From Rubellimicrobium thermophilum DSM 16684 (GTDB lineage Bacteria; Pseudomonadota; Alphaproteobacteria; Rhodobacterales; Rhodobacteraceae): a stretch of 64,000 bases of DNA. Under the pieces are notes generated by a model, which was not told the origin of the DNA, ran no database searches, and was given only the letters and a program-made list of their open reading frames with translations. Below, one piece after another: positions 26,146 to 36,340 of the stretch. The stretch's first letter is position 1. Every line of letters begins with the position of its first letter. The stretch spans positions 707,606 to 771,605 of the forward strand of contig NZ_KE557320.1 of assembly GCF_000442315.1 (NCBI RefSeq). The letters are read 5' to 3'. The translations under genes were made by a program, and so were the position numbers.

Positions 26146-28821
26146 GCCAGCACCCCCTCGATGACGGATTCGGCAGCACGGATGGCCGCCTCGGCATTGG
26201 CGGCGCTGGCCGCCCCGCCCTGCGCCAGATCGGGACGCCCCCGCCGCCCCGGCCGCCCAGTTCCGTGACGGCAGCCCGCAGGATATCCACGGCGGACAGA
26301 CGCCCGGCCAGATCGGCCGTCACCCCTGCCGCCACGGCCGCCTTGCCGCCATCCTCGGCGATCAGGAGGATCGCACCGGATCCCATCTCGGCCTTCATGC
26401 CGTCGATCAGGGCGGGCAGATCCTTGCCCGTCACGCCGCGCAGCACCTGCGCCCGGAAGGGCACGCCCCCGATCTCGCGCATGGGGGGGGCGCCTGGGCG
26501 GATCCCCCCAGGGCGACCTGCCGGCGCAGCTGGGCCACTTCGTTCTGGAGGGCACGCCGCTCGTCCGACAGGGCGCGGACGCGCTCCACGACCTCGCCGA
26601 GGGGGGCCTTGAGGATCGCCGCAACCTCGGCCAGCCGCCGTTCCTGCGCGCGCAGGTGATCGAGAGCGGCCTGCCCGGTCAGCGCCTCGATCCGCCGCAC
26701 CCCGGCCGAGGAGGCGCTGTCCCCCAGGATCACGAAGGCCCCCACATCCCCCGTGCGCACGACATGCGTGCCGCCGCACAGTTCGATGGAGTAGGCCCTG
26801 CCATCGATTCCCTTGCCCGATCCCGGCAGCACGCCCATCGAGACGACGCGGACCTCGTCCCCGTATTTCTCGCCGAACAGGGCCTGTGCGCCCAGGGCGC
26901 GCGCCTCGTCCGGGCTCATCAGACGCGTCTCCACCGGGGCGTTCTGGCGGATATAGGCATTCACCTCCGCTTCGACGCGGGCCAGCTCCTCATCCGTCAG
27001 TGCCTGACCATGCGTGAAGTCAAAGCGCAGCCTGTCGGGGGCATTGAGGCTGCCCCGCTGGGCGACATGCTCGCCCAGATTGCGGCGCAGCGCCTCGTTC
27101 AGCAGATGGGTGGCGGAGTGATTGGCACGGATCGCGGCACGGCGGTCATGATCCACCTCGAGCACGACGGCATCGCCCACGCTCAGAGGCCCGCGATCCA
27201 GCCTTGCCCGATGCGCGATCAGCCGTCCTTCGGCGAATTTCCGGGTGTCGAGAACCGTTGCGCCGCCGTCCCCTTCGCCAAGACGGCGCAGCCAGCCGGT
27301 ATCGCCGACCTGCCCCCCTGCTTCGGCATAGAAGGGTGTCTGATTGCTGACGATCCAGACCGTCTCGCCTTCCTGTGCGGTCTGGATGGCCTCTCCGTCG
27401 CGGATCAGCGCCAGAACCTGCGCCTCGGCCTGTTCGGTGTCGTAGCCCAGGAACTCGGTGCTGCCCAGACGGGAGGCCAGATCGAACCACAGCGCGGCAT
27501 CGCGGGATTCGCCCGAACCCGCCCATGAGGCACGGGCGCGGGCGCGATCCTCGGCCAGGGCGGCCTCGAAACCCGCGACATCGACGCCCCGCCCCTTCTC
27601 GCGCAGGGCATCCTGCGTCAGATCGAGCGGGAAGCCATAGGTGCCGTAAAGACGGAAGGCGGCTTCGCCCGGAAGGTCGGCGCCTTCGGGCAGCCGGGCC
27701 AGCTCCTCGTCCAGAAGGCGCAGACCGCGGTCGAGCGTCTCGCGGAACCGGGTCTCCTCGCGCCGCAGCGTGTCGGCGATCAGGGCCTCGCCGCGGACGA
27801 GTTCGGGATAGGCCTGCCCCATCTGGCGCACGAGCGCCGGAACAAGGCGGTGCATCACCGGATCTTGGGCGCCCAGCATCGCCGCATGGCGCATGGCGCG
27901 GCGCATGATCCGCCGCAGGACATAGCCCCGCCCTTCGTTCGACGGCATCACCCCGTCGGCGATCAGGAAGGCCGTGGAGCGCAGGTGATCGGCGATCACG
28001 CGATGATGGATCCGCCCCGGGCCATCCGGATCGCCGTCCGTTGCATGGGCCGAGGCTTCGATCAGGGCGCGCATCAGATCGGTGTCGTAATTGTCATGCT
28101 TGCCCTGCAGCAGCGCGCCGATCCGTTCGAGCCCCATGCCGGTGTCGATGGACGGGCGCGGCAGGGCTTCGCGCCGTCCGTCCTCGAACTGCTCGAACTG
28201 CATGAAGACGAGGTTCCAGATCTCGATGAAGCGGTCGCCGTCCGCCTCGGCACTGCCCGGCGGCCCGCCCCAGACCGAGGGGCCGTGATCGTAGAAGATC
28301 TCGGTGCAGGGGCCGCAGGGACCGGTGGGGCCCATCATCCAGAAATTGTCATGGGTCGGAATGCGGATGATCCGCTCCTCCGGCAGGCCGGCCACCTTGC
28401 GCCAGAGCGCCGCCGCCTCGTCGTCGGTGTGATAGACCGTCACCCAGAGGCGGTCCTTCGGAAGGCCGAAATCGCGCGTCAGCAGCTCCCAGGCGAAGGG
28501 GATCGCCTGCTCCTTGAAGTAGTCCATGAAGGAGAAGTTGCCGAGCATCTCGAAGAAGGTGTGGTGCCGCGCCGTGTAACCCACATTGTCGAGATCGTTG
28601 TGCTTGCCGCCGGCGCGGACGCATTTCTGCGCGGTGGTGGCGCGCCGGTAGGGCCGCGTCTCGAGCCCCGTGAAGACGTTCTTGAACTGCACCATCCCGC
28701 TGTTGGTGAACATCAGCGTGGGATCGTTGCGCGGCACGAGCGGCGAGGACGGCACGACCTCGTGGCCGTTGCGGGCAAAGAAGTCGAGGAAGGTCGATCG
28801 GATGTCGGCAAGACTGGTCAT
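26142..28821 (-). CDS. alaS: Alanyl-tRNA synthetase (two frameshifts as sequenced)
   Basis: Charges tRNA-Ala. The catalytic domain is intact: [40 protein letters not shown]. The editing domain follows, with the zinc-site [12 protein letters not shown] and [13 protein letters not shown], then the C-terminal C-Ala domain. The frame breaks at eight G (26483-26490), where one is missing, and again at 26238-26242 (five C, one missing); joined, the end reads [15 protein letters not shown] and the protein is 893 residues. An essential gene cannot carry two real frameshifts unless another copy exists, so sequence error is the best reading. Start at [11 protein letters not shown]; an in-frame extension to 29022 is not part of the family. 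Confidence 0.93.
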
Positions 28822-29261
28822 CGGCGGGCGTCCCCCTGGCGGTTCGGCTGGAATAGCCCCCGAGTCGGGGCGGGTCCAGTGGCTTGACCCCGGTATGGAC
28901 CGGCAAGGGTTAACAATTTCATCCTGCAACGCGCGCTCCTGCCGCGATTCGCGCAACACCTCCCGCAGGGCACGAATCGCTGCCGCGGCGACAGCGCCCC
29001 GTTGCCGTGGATCGAGGCTCACCCGGGCTCAGCGGCATCCGTCCCCTGCCGGACGGGCGCCCTGGGAACCTCCGCCCGGCCTGTCCGGCCCGGTCAGGCA
29101 CGCCTTCATGCCAGGAGCATGGCCCTTGACGCCGGGCGCCTCTTCGTCGGTTCCTTGAGGGCGGCTCGAGGGCGGCTTCGATGCCGGATGCGCAGCCCCT
29201 CCCTTGCGCCTCTGCCGACGCTCTGGTCATGTCGCCCGGCCATCCGCGAAGGACATGCCGC
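28822..29261. other. 440-bp divergent gap, alaS versus ATPase gene
   Basis: No convincing gene. The alaS frame stays open upstream to 29022 and would encode a short helix-like stretch ([20 protein letters not shown]), but no ribosome site separates it and AlaRS does not have such an extension. A TTAACCCTTGCC patch at about 28905-28916 on the minus strand is the only AT-rich part and may belong to the alaS promoter. No tRNA, riboswitch or clear hairpin recognised. Confidence 0.4.
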
Positions 29262-30134
29262 ATGATCTACGACTCGCCCGAAGCCTGGCGCGCCGCACCG
29301 GAAAAGCATGTGCTGCTGTTCGGCATGTCGGGTCTGGGCAAGACCCATCTGGCCAAGATGCTGCGCGCCTCGCGCCGGTGGTTCCACTATTCGGTCGATT
29401 ACCGGATCGGCACACGCTACATGGGCGATCTCATCGCCGACAACGCCAAGCGCGAGGCGATGAAGGTTCCCTTCCTGCGCGAACTTCTGCTGTCTGATTC
29501 GATCTATATCGGCTCCAATGTCAGCTTCGACAATCTGGAGCCCGTCTCGACCTATCTGGGCAAGCCGGGCGATCCCGCCCGCGGCGGCCTGCCCTTCGAG
29601 GAATACCGGCGCCGCCAGGCCGAATTCCGCGAGGCCGAGGTGAACGCCCTGCTCGACACGCCGCGCTTCATCGCCCGCGCGCGGGATCTCTATGGATATC
29701 CGCATTTCGTCTGCGACACGGGCGGGTCGATCTGCGAATGGGTGGACCCGGACGATCCCGACGATCCGGTGCTGCGCGTGCTGTCGGATCACTGTCTCAT
29801 GGTCTGGATCGAGGGAAGCGAGGCGCATACCGCCGAGCTCGTCCGCCGCTTCGACCGCGCGCCCAAGCCCATGTCCTATCGCGAGGATTTCCTTCTTGCC
29901 ATGTGGGATGGCTACCGCGCCGAAAAGGGGGTGCCGGAGGATCGTGTGGATCCGGACGATTTCATCCGCTGGACCTATGCGAAGGCCCTGGCCCACCGCC
30001 AGCCGCTCTATCGCGCGATGGCAGAACGCTGGGGCGTGACCGTCCCGGCCGAGACCATGGCGCGCGTCGGGGACGAGGCCGGCTTCATCGATGCCATTGC
30101 CGATGCGATCGGGGCACGAATGCGGGGCGGTTGA
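29262..30134 (+). CDS. P-loop ATPase of unknown role
   Basis: 290 residues. Starts [20 protein letters not shown] and goes straight into a Walker [10 protein letters not shown], near residue 23. Further conserved-looking stretches are [36 protein letters not shown] (possible acidic Walker B-like region) and [10 protein letters not shown]. The small kinase-like layout suggests a P-loop kinase or NTPase rather than an AAA machine. Cytoplasmic. 50 bp before metA on the same strand. I recognise the family only as an unnamed ATPase of Rhodobacterales. Confidence 0.8.
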   Translation: MIYDSPEAWRAAPEKHVLLFGMSGLGKTHLAKMLRASRRWFHYSVDYRIGTRYMGDLIADNAKREAMKVPFLRELLLSDSIYIGSNVSFDNLEPVSTYLGKPGDPARGGLPFEEYRRRQAEFREAEVNALLDTPRFIARARDLYGYPHFVCDTGGSICEWVDPDDPDDPVLRVLSDHCLMVWIEGSEAHTAELVRRFDRAPKPMSYREDFLLAMWDGYRAEKGVPEDRVDPDDFIRWTYAKALAHRQPLYRAMAERWGVTVPAETMARVGDEAGFIDAIADAIGARMRGG

Positions 30135-30184
30135 AGCCCGCCTGCCGCTGCCCTAGAACCGCCGCCCTCTTCCGGGGACCGACC

Positions 30185-31105
30185 ATGCCGATCAAGCTGC
30201 CGCAGAACCTGCCCGCCTTCGATGTCCTCTCGCGCGAGGGGGTCATGGTGATGTCCGAAACCCGCGCCGCGCGTCAGGACATCCGCCCTCTGCGCATCGG
30301 CCTGCTCAATCTCATGCCCAAGAAGATCCAGACGGAGATCCAGTTCGCCCGTCTGATCGGGGCCACGCCGCTCCAGATCGAGCTGTCGCTGATCCGCATG
30401 ACCTCGCACGAGACGAAGAACACCGCCGCCGAGCACATGGAGCAGTTCTACCGCCCCTTCGCCGCGGTCGAGGCCTCGGGCGAGAAGTTCGACGGCCTCA
30501 TCGTCACCGGCGCCCCGGTCGAGCATCTGCCCTATCACGAGGTCACCTACTGGGACGAGCTGCGCCGCGTCTTCGACTGGAGCCGGACGCATGTCCATTC
30601 CACCTTCGGCGTCTGCTGGGGCGGGATGGCGATGGCCTGGCACTTCCACGGCATCGAGAAGCACATGCTCCCGCAGAAGGCCTTCGGGCTCTACCGGCAT
30701 CGGGCGCTTGTCCCTGCCTCGCCCTATCTGCGGGGCTTTTCCGATGATCTGGTGGTGCCGGTCAGCCGCTGGACCGAGGTGCGCCGCGACGAGGCCGAGG
30801 CGAAGGGCCTGATCACCCTCCTGCACAGCGATGCCGTCGGCCCCTGCCTGATGGAGGACGCGGATCACCGCACGCTCTACATCTTCAACCATCTGGAGTA
30901 TGACAGCGACACGCTCCGGCAGGAGTTCGAACGCGATGTCGCCGCCGGCCTGCCGATCCGCATGCCGCACGACTATTTCCCGGACGACGATCCCAGCCGC
31001 CCCGTGCCGAACCGCTGGCGCAGCCATGCGCATCTGCTCTACGGCAACTGGATCAACGAGATCTACCAGACGACGCCCTACGACATCGATGCCATCGGCC
31101 GCTAG
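30185..31105 (+). CDS. metA: Homoserine O-acetyltransferase, MetA fold
   Basis: First committed step of methionine synthesis. 306 residues. Catalytic Cys144 (FGVCWGGMA), with His236 and Glu238 in IFNHLEYD. Specificity in MetA enzymes depends on a residue aligned with E. coli Gly111: Gly favours succinyl-CoA, Glu favours acetyl-CoA. Here it is Glu113 ([11 protein letters not shown]), so acetyl-CoA is the likely donor and the product O-acetylhomoserine. No SAM riboswitch is seen in the 50-bp leader. The next gene overlaps by 17 bp. Confidence 0.93.
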   Translation: MPIKLPQNLPAFDVLSREGVMVMSETRAARQDIRPLRIGLLNLMPKKIQTEIQFARLIGATPLQIELSLIRMTSHETKNTAAEHMEQFYRPFAAVEASGEKFDGLIVTGAPVEHLPYHEVTYWDELRRVFDWSRTHVHSTFGVCWGGMAMAWHFHGIEKHMLPQKAFGLYRHRALVPASPYLRGFSDDLVVPVSRWTEVRRDEAEAKGLITLLHSDAVGPCLMEDADHRTLYIFNHLEYDSDTLRQEFERDVAAGLPIRMPHDYFPDDDPSRPVPNRWRSHAHLLYGNWINEIYQTTPYDIDAIGR

Positions 31106-32099
31106 CCTGATCGTCGCCCTGACCCTGGCCGCAGGCGGCGCCACGGCCGCAGGGGCGCACAGGCGGGCGGCGCGCGCGGCCATCACCCATCCGCCGGAGG
31201 GGCGTCTGATCGCCCTGCCGGACGGGCGGCGCGTTCATGCGGTCACGCGCGGATCGGGGCCGGATCTGGTGCTCATCCACGGGGCCTCCGGTTCCTCGCG
31301 CGACTGGACCTTCCGCTTCGTCGGGATGATCGAGGGGCGCTATCGCGTCACCGCCTTCGACCGCCCCGGCATGGGCTGGAGCGATCAGCCGCGTCCCGGC
31401 CTCGACCATCCCTTCTGCAACGAAGGGGCCAGCCCTGCCGAACAGGCCGCCATGCTGCGCGAGGCGGCCCGGCTGATCGGCCTGCAACGGCCCATCCTTC
31501 TGGGCCATTCCTACGGGGCTTCCGTCGCACTCGCCTGGGCTCTCGACGACCCCCAGGGAACGGCAGCGGTGGTCGATGTCGCGGGGGCGACCATGCCCTG
31601 GCCGGGACGGCTCGGACGGCTTTACCGGCTGAACGCCTCGCGTCTGGGCGGGCTGCTGCTGCCGCCGCTGCTCGCAGCCTTCGTGCCGCCCGCCCTCGTG
31701 CACCGGGCGATCGCCGCAACCTTTGCGCCTGATCCCGTGCCGCCGGGCTATGCCGCCCATTTCGGCCCGGACCTCACCCTGCGCCTGCGCAGCCTGCGCA
31801 GCAATGCCCGGCAGGTCGCCAGCCTGCGCCCGCATCTGGTGGCGATGGCGGCGCGCTATCCTGCGATCACGGTCCCCGTGGAGATCATCCATGGCGATGC
31901 CGATCCGACGGTGCCGCTCGAGGTCCATTCCCGTCCTCTCTGCCGCCTGATTCCCACCGCGCGGCTGACGGTGCTGCCGGGCATCGGCCACATGCCCCAT
32001 CACAGCGCCCCCGCGGCGGTGATCGCCGCCATCGACCGCGCGCGGGATCGCGCGGGGCTCCGGACGCGGATTGCCCCTGTCCCGGCCGATCCCACATAA
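31089..32099 (+). CDS. Alpha/beta hydrolase with N-terminal signal or anchor
   Basis: 336 residues. A hydrophobic N-terminus ([21 protein letters not shown]) suggests export or anchoring in the inner membrane. Core: [14 protein letters not shown] (oxyanion), [10 protein letters not shown], nucleophile Ser in [10 protein letters not shown], Asp in [10 protein letters not shown], His in GIGHMPHH. A lid is inserted around residues 175-245. Overlap with metA by 17 bp points to coupled expression, but not necessarily to a role in methionine synthesis. Substrate unknown. Confidence 0.85.
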   Translation: MPSAASLIVALTLAAGGATAAGAHRRAARAAITHPPEGRLIALPDGRRVHAVTRGSGPDLVLIHGASGSSRDWTFRFVGMIEGRYRVTAFDRPGMGWSDQPRPGLDHPFCNEGASPAEQAAMLREAARLIGLQRPILLGHSYGASVALAWALDDPQGTAAVVDVAGATMPWPGRLGRLYRLNASRLGGLLLPPLLAAFVPPALVHRAIAATFAPDPVPPGYAAHFGPDLTLRLRSLRSNARQVASLRPHLVAMAARYPAITVPVEIIHGDADPTVPLEVHSRPLCRLIPTARLTVLPGIGHMPHHSAPAAVIAAIDRARDRAGLRTRIAPVPADPT

Positions 32100-32141
32100 G
32101 GGCATGCACACAGGGCCCGTATCGGCAGGGAGACCAGCGGC

Positions 32142-32759
32142 TTGCACAAGCGCGGCTATCATCACGGCAATCTGCGTCAGGCCCTGGTCGAGGTCTGCCT
32201 GCGCCTGATCGCCGAACGCGGTCCCAACGGATTCACCCTGTCCGAGGCCGCGCGCGAGGCGGGTGTCACCCCCGCCGCCGTCTATCGCCATTTCGCCGGG
32301 CGCGAGGATCTGATCGCCGAGGCCGCGCGGCAGGGCTACGAGATCTTCGCCGACCTGCTCGACTATGCCTACAACGAAGGCCAGCCCTCTGCCCTTGCCG
32401 CCTTCGAGGCGACAGGCCGCGCCTATCTGGCCTTTGCGCGCAAGCATCCGGGGCATTACGTCGCCATGTTCGAATCGGGCATCTCGATCCAGCGCACACC
32501 CGAGCTCGCGCAGGCCGCGGCGCGCGCCACCGCCGTCATGGAGAAGGCCGCCGCCGACCTTTCGCGCCATATCCCGCCGGAGAAGAGGCCGCCCCCTTCG
32601 ATGTTCGTGGCCCATGTCTGGGCCCTGTCGCATGGCGTGGTGGAGCTGTTCGCCCGCGGCGTCCCCGGCACGCGCAGCCCCTTTTCCCCCGAAGCACTGC
32701 TCGAATCCGGCATCGGGGTGTATCTGCGCGGCCTCGGTCTGATCCCGCCGGACATCTGA
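32142..32759 (+). CDS. TetR/AcrR-family transcriptional regulator
   Basis: 205 residues. N-terminal helix-turn-helix: GYHHGNLRQALVEV opens the domain, TLSEAAREAGVTPAAVYRHFAGRED is the recognition part (split: TLSEAAREAGV, TPAAVYRHFAGRED). The C-terminal ligand domain is of the WHG/TetR_C_33 type, with FARKHPGHYVAMF. Start is TTG with AGGGAGA about 8 bp upstream. It follows the hydrolase by 42 bp and precedes the PagL-like gene, so these are possible targets; ligand unknown. Confidence 0.88.
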   Translation: MHKRGYHHGNLRQALVEVCLRLIAERGPNGFTLSEAAREAGVTPAAVYRHFAGREDLIAEAARQGYEIFADLLDYAYNEGQPSALAAFEATGRAYLAFARKHPGHYVAMFESGISIQRTPELAQAAARATAVMEKAAADLSRHIPPEKRPPPSMFVAHVWALSHGVVELFARGVPGTRSPFSPEALLESGIGVYLRGLGLIPPDI

Positions 32760-32814
32760 TCCTTCCCCCAGAGAAGACGCTTGTTCAGTCTGGCCGTCGG
32801 AAACGGAGATTCGG

Positions 32815-33318
32815 ATGAGTGTGTCGCTGGCGTCGCTGGCCTTGATCGCATCAGGTGTGGTCCGGCTCTGGACCGACTGCCCCTTTCCCTGTCTCGAACG
32901 GATCGAGACCCCGGCCGGCTGGTCCGTGACCGCCGCCGCCGTCCTGTGGAAGCAGGAACCGGACGGATTCGAGATCGCCCTGGCCCACGCCCTTGACCGC
33001 CAATGGGGCGCCTTCCAGCCCGTCGCCGGCCTGTCCCTGACATCCGGCGGCGATGTCTGGGCGGGTGCCGGTCTCCGCTGGAGATGGGGCAGCGATCGCC
33101 TCTGGCTGGAGGCGTCCTTCATGCCTGGGCTTTATGCGGCCGGCGATCACGACCTGGGTCATCCGGTCGAGTTCCGCAGCGCCCTGGCCCTTGTCTGGGG
33201 CCTTGATGACGGGGCCACGCTCGCGCTGACCGTCGATCACCGCTCCAACGGCAATCTCGGGAGAGAGAATCCGGGGATGGAGACGGTCGGGCTGCGCTGG
33301 TCCTGGCCCCTCGACTGA
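32815..33318 (+). CDS. PagL-like acyloxyacyl hydrolase / lipid A deacylase family
   Basis: 167 residues, an eight-strand outer-membrane barrel. N-terminal hydrophobic stretch MSVSLASLALIASGVV, then alternating strands (AGAGLRWRWGSDRLWLEASF, SALALVWGLDDGATLALTV) and the signature LTVDHRSNGNLGRENPGME, holding the His-Ser pair and Glu of PagL. PagL removes the 3-O acyl chain of lipid A. The signal peptide is short and poorly defined. RBS GGAG 7 bp before the ATG. Similarity is by motif only; activity is inferred. Confidence 0.72.
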   Translation: MSVSLASLALIASGVVRLWTDCPFPCLERIETPAGWSVTAAAVLWKQEPDGFEIALAHALDRQWGAFQPVAGLSLTSGGDVWAGAGLRWRWGSDRLWLEASFMPGLYAAGDHDLGHPVEFRSALALVWGLDDGATLALTVDHRSNGNLGRENPGMETVGLRWSWPLD

Positions 33319-33319
33319 G

Positions 33320-34462
33320 CTAGCGGCTCAGCACCACAAGCGACCGTTCATCCCAGATCACCTGCGTCGGCGTGCCGACATCAAGAACGGGTTCCCCGAT
33401 GAAATTCTTGTTGGAGATGGTCAGCGGCTCGGGCACGCCTTCGATGCGCACGTCGTAATAGGTCATGTCGCCGTAATAGACGACCTCATCGACGATACCG
33501 GGGGCCAGGCGGCGGTCGGTGGTCTCGCCGGGGAAGAGGATGCCCAGCGTCTCGGGACGGATGCCGACGATGGTGGAGCCGGTCACCGCTCCGCCGGGGG
33601 CCTGTTCGGGCGACACCTCGGCCCGGCCCAGCCCGGCCACATCCACGACGATCCGGCCGCCCTCGGCCGTCACATGGGCGGGCAGCATGTTCATCTTGCC
33701 GATGAAGCTGGCCACCTGACGGGAGTTGGGACGGCGGTAGAGCGTTTCGGGATCCGCCATCTGGGCGATGGAGCCCTCGAACATCACGGCGATGCGGTCG
33801 GACATGACCAGGGCCTCCTCCTGATCATGCGTGACCAGGATGAAGGTGATGCCGACATTGCGCTGGAGCTTGATCAGCTCCACCTGCATCTGCTCGCGCA
33901 TCTTCTTGTCGAGGGCCGAAAGCGGCTCGTCGAGCAGCAGGACCTTGGGCTTGAGGATCAGGGCCCGCGCCAGGGCCACCCGCTGCCGCTGCCCGCCCGA
34001 GAGGGCATGGGCCGCACGGTTGCCATAGCCGCCAAGGCCCACCATCTCCAGTGCCTCGGCCACGGCACGCGCCTTCTCGGCCTTGCTGCGCGGATCGCGC
34101 CGGAGGCCGAAGCCGACATTCTCGGCCACGGTGAGATGCGGGAAGATGGCATAGGACTGGAACACCATGTTGGTGGGGCGCAGATTCGCGGGCACCCCCT
34201 TCATGTCCTGTCCGGCGATGGACAGGGTTCCCTGGCTTGGCTGCTCGAATCCGGCGATGGTGCGCAGCAGCGTGGTCTTGCCGCATCCCGAAGGGCCCAG
34301 CAGCGAGAAGAACTCGCCCTCGCGGATGTCGAGGTCGATACCCCGCAAGGCATGGTAATCGCCGTAATACTTGTGCACGTCGCGCAGACGGATCAGTGTC
34401 GGCCGCTCCTTGGCGGGCGCTGGCCGGGCGGGGACGGCCGGTGCAGGGGCGATGTCGGTCAC
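33320..34462 (-). CDS. ABC transporter ATPase, PotA type
   Basis: 380 residues. A Pro/Ala-rich N-terminal tail of about 20 residues precedes the ATPase: Walker A GPSGCGKTT, Q loop FQSYAIFPH, signature LSGGQRQR, Walker B VLLLDEPLSALD, switch VTHDQEE. A C-terminal TOBE domain follows (VGIRPETLG, ISNKNFIGEP). Typical of spermidine/putrescine and related importers. GTG start overlapping the permease stop by 4 bp. Last gene of a three-gene operon with no binding protein in sight. Confidence 0.92.
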   Translation of the reverse strand: MTDIAPAPAVPARPAPAKERPTLIRLRDVHKYYGDYHALRGIDLDIREGEFFSLLGPSGCGKTTLLRTIAGFEQPSQGTLSIAGQDMKGVPANLRPTNMVFQSYAIFPHLTVAENVGFGLRRDPRSKAEKARAVAEALEMVGLGGYGNRAAHALSGGQRQRVALARALILKPKVLLLDEPLSALDKKMREQMQVELIKLQRNVGITFILVTHDQEEALVMSDRIAVMFEGSIAQMADPETLYRRPNSRQVASFIGKMNMLPAHVTAEGGRIVVDVAGLGRAEVSPEQAPGGAVTGSTIVGIRPETLGILFPGETTDRRLAPGIVDEVVYYGDMTYYDVRIEGVPEPLTISNKNFIGEPVLDVGTPTQVIWDERSLVVLSR

Positions 34463-35268
34463 AGGAACCCTCCGGAGTCCTTGATGCCGGCACGGGCCAG
34501 GCCGCGGCGGCGGAACCATTCGGCAATGATGAGAAGGGTGATCGACAGCGTCACGAGGATGGTCCCCAGTGCCATGATCACCGGAAGCGCGTCCACGAAG
34601 CGGGTCAGGCCGTAGATATAGACCGGCAGCGTCGGGTTCTGCCCGGTCAGGAACTGGGCCAGCACGAAATCGTCCAGCGAGATGATGAAGCAGATGAGCA
34701 GCGAGGAGACGATCCCCGGCATCACCAGGGGCAGCGTGACAAGCCGGAAGGCGCCCCACCGCCCTTCGCCCAGGTCCATCGCCGCCTCCTCGTAGGAGGG
34801 ATCGAGATTCTGGAAGGCTCCGTTCAGGATCGCGATGGAGAAGGGCATGCAGATCACGGTATGGGCCGCGATCACCGTCCAGTTGGACAGGTCGAGGTCC
34901 AGGACCTGCCGCACGACAATCAGCAGCGCCACTGCCACGATGATCTCCGGCAGCACGAGGGGGAGCATGACAAAGCCCAGCATCGCCCGCTTGCCGGGGA
35001 AGGAGGCCATCGCCCCTGCCCGCGCCGCGCAGACCCCGAGTGTCGTTGCCAGCAGGGCCGTGACCGTCGCGATCACGAGAGAGTTGCGCAGCGCCTGATG
35101 CAGCGCGGGCGTGCTCCAGAGCTGTTCGAACCAGCGGGTGGAGAAACCGGCCAGCGGGAAGGCGATGATCGCCGCATCGTTGAAGGCGAAGATCGGCAGA
35201 AGCAGGATCGGCGCATAGAGGAAGGCCAGCATCAGGATCACATAGATCCGCAGGGGCCAGCCGCGCAT
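34459..35268 (-). CDS. ABC permease, PotC/PotI type
   Basis: 269 residues, six membrane helices (RIYVILMLAFLYAPILLLPIF first), with the inner-membrane EAA loop EEAAMDLGEGRWGAFRLVTLPLVMPG, split here as EEAAMDLGEGRWG and AFRLVTLPLVMPG, that contacts the ATPase. Partner of the permease upstream; the stop of that gene and this ATG share one base (TGATG). Substrate likely a polyamine or similar cation, inferred from the family. Confidence 0.93.
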   Translation of the reverse strand: MRGWPLRIYVILMLAFLYAPILLLPIFAFNDAAIIAFPLAGFSTRWFEQLWSTPALHQALRNSLVIATVTALLATTLGVCAARAGAMASFPGKRAMLGFVMLPLVLPEIIVAVALLIVVRQVLDLDLSNWTVIAAHTVICMPFSIAILNGAFQNLDPSYEEAAMDLGEGRWGAFRLVTLPLVMPGIVSSLLICFIISLDDFVLAQFLTGQNPTLPVYIYGLTRFVDALPVIMALGTILVTLSITLLIIAEWFRRRGLARAGIKDSGGFL

Positions 35269-36158
35269 CACGAACGCCCCCGCAGCCAGCGGCGATTGAT
35301 CGCCACGAACAGCAGCGCCACCAGCACCACCACCGTCATCGTCACGAGGGCCAGCGCCGCCCCCAGCGGCCAGTTGTTGAGCTGGAGGAACTGCGCCTGG
35401 ATCATGTTCGCCATCAGCCGTCCGCCTGCGCCCAGCATCAGCTCGGGCGTGACATAGTCTCCGATCACCGGGATGAAGACGATCAGCACCGCCCCCACGA
35501 TTCCCGGCACCGCCAGGGGCAGCGTCACGCGCAGGAAGGTCGTCACCCGGTTCTCGCCCAGATCCTGCGCCGCCTCGAGCAGCGAACGGTCGATCTTCTC
35601 CAGCGCGACATAGATGGGCAGCACGGCGAACACGATATAGCTGTGCGAGAGGGCGATGATGACCGAACTGAGGTTGTAGAGCAGCACCTGCAACGGCTCT
35701 TCGATCACGCCCGCTGCCTGCAGGGCGGTGTTCACCACCCCGTTGAAGCCCAGGATCACCTTCCACAGGAAGATGCGGATCAGGTAGCTGGTCCAGAACG
35801 GGATGGTGATCAGGAAGAGCCAGAGCGACTTGCGGCCCGGATCGACGTGAAAGCTCACGAAATAGGCGATGGGGAAGGCCAGCACCACGGTGATGAGCGT
35901 CACCATCCCCGCCACGAAGAGAGAGACCGGCAGCACGCCCCAGCGCTGTGCATTGCCCCAGATGTAGACCGGGGAGGTGAAGATCTCGCGATAATTGGCG
36001 AGCGTCGGCGTCAGATCGAGGCCCACCCCCTGCTGGGTCATGAAGGAGACCGCCACGACGGTGACAAGCGGCAGGGCCAGCAGCAGCACGGCATAGAGGA
36101 AGGGTGGCGCCGCCAGCGCGGCGGCGCGGGCGCGGGGAGAGGATTCGAAGATAGCCAT
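35268..36158 (-). CDS. ABC permease, PotB/PotH type
   Basis: 296 residues, six helices. First helix PPFLYAVLLLALPLVTVVAV, a periplasmic loop with NYREIFTSPVYIW, then ITIPFWTSYLIRIFLWKVIL and the EAA loop LEAAQDLGENRVTTFLRVTLP. Forms the translocation pore with the downstream permease. First gene of the operon; a 182-bp gap with a large hairpin separates it from rpsI upstream. No potD/potF-like binding protein gene lies on either side. Confidence 0.93.
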   Translation of the reverse strand: MAIFESSPRARAAALAAPPFLYAVLLLALPLVTVVAVSFMTQQGVGLDLTPTLANYREIFTSPVYIWGNAQRWGVLPVSLFVAGMVTLITVVLAFPIAYFVSFHVDPGRKSLWLFLITIPFWTSYLIRIFLWKVILGFNGVVNTALQAAGVIEEPLQVLLYNLSSVIIALSHSYIVFAVLPIYVALEKIDRSLLEAAQDLGENRVTTFLRVTLPLAVPGIVGAVLIVFIPVIGDYVTPELMLGAGGRLMANMIQAQFLQLNNWPLGAALALVTMTVVVLVALLFVAINRRWLRGRS

Positions 36159-36291
36159 GCCTCGCGCGCTCGCCGCTGTCCTGTCCGGTCGGGATGTTCA
36201 CCGAAGGGCTGCGAAGGTCAACGGGGAAGTGGCGGCACGCCCGCAGCCGATGCAGGGCGTCGCATCCCCGATACGCGGCCCGACATGCGAG

Positions 36292-36317
36292 GGGGCGGCG
36301 CCCTCCGGCACCGCCCC
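36292..36317 (-). terminator. Hairpin between rpsI and the ABC operon
   Basis: Eleven-base-pair stem with one G-U pair and a 4-nt loop (36292-36302 with 36307-36317), 24 bp after the rpsI stop on the minus strand. No T tract follows. Likely closes the rplM-rpsI transcript. Confidence 0.55.
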
Positions 36318-36340
36318 GCTGCGGAATCGTCCCCTGCGCG

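Noticed and set aside
28822-29022. N-terminal extension or small gene upstream of alaS
   Set aside because: The open frame joins alaS without a stop, but the family starts at MTSLADIRS and there is no sign of conservation or ribosome site for the earlier start.
30135-30184. SAM-II riboswitch ahead of metA
   Set aside because: SAM-II RNAs are common before metA in alphaproteobacteria, but the 50-bp gap lacks the conserved pseudoknot segments and is too short with its start codon.
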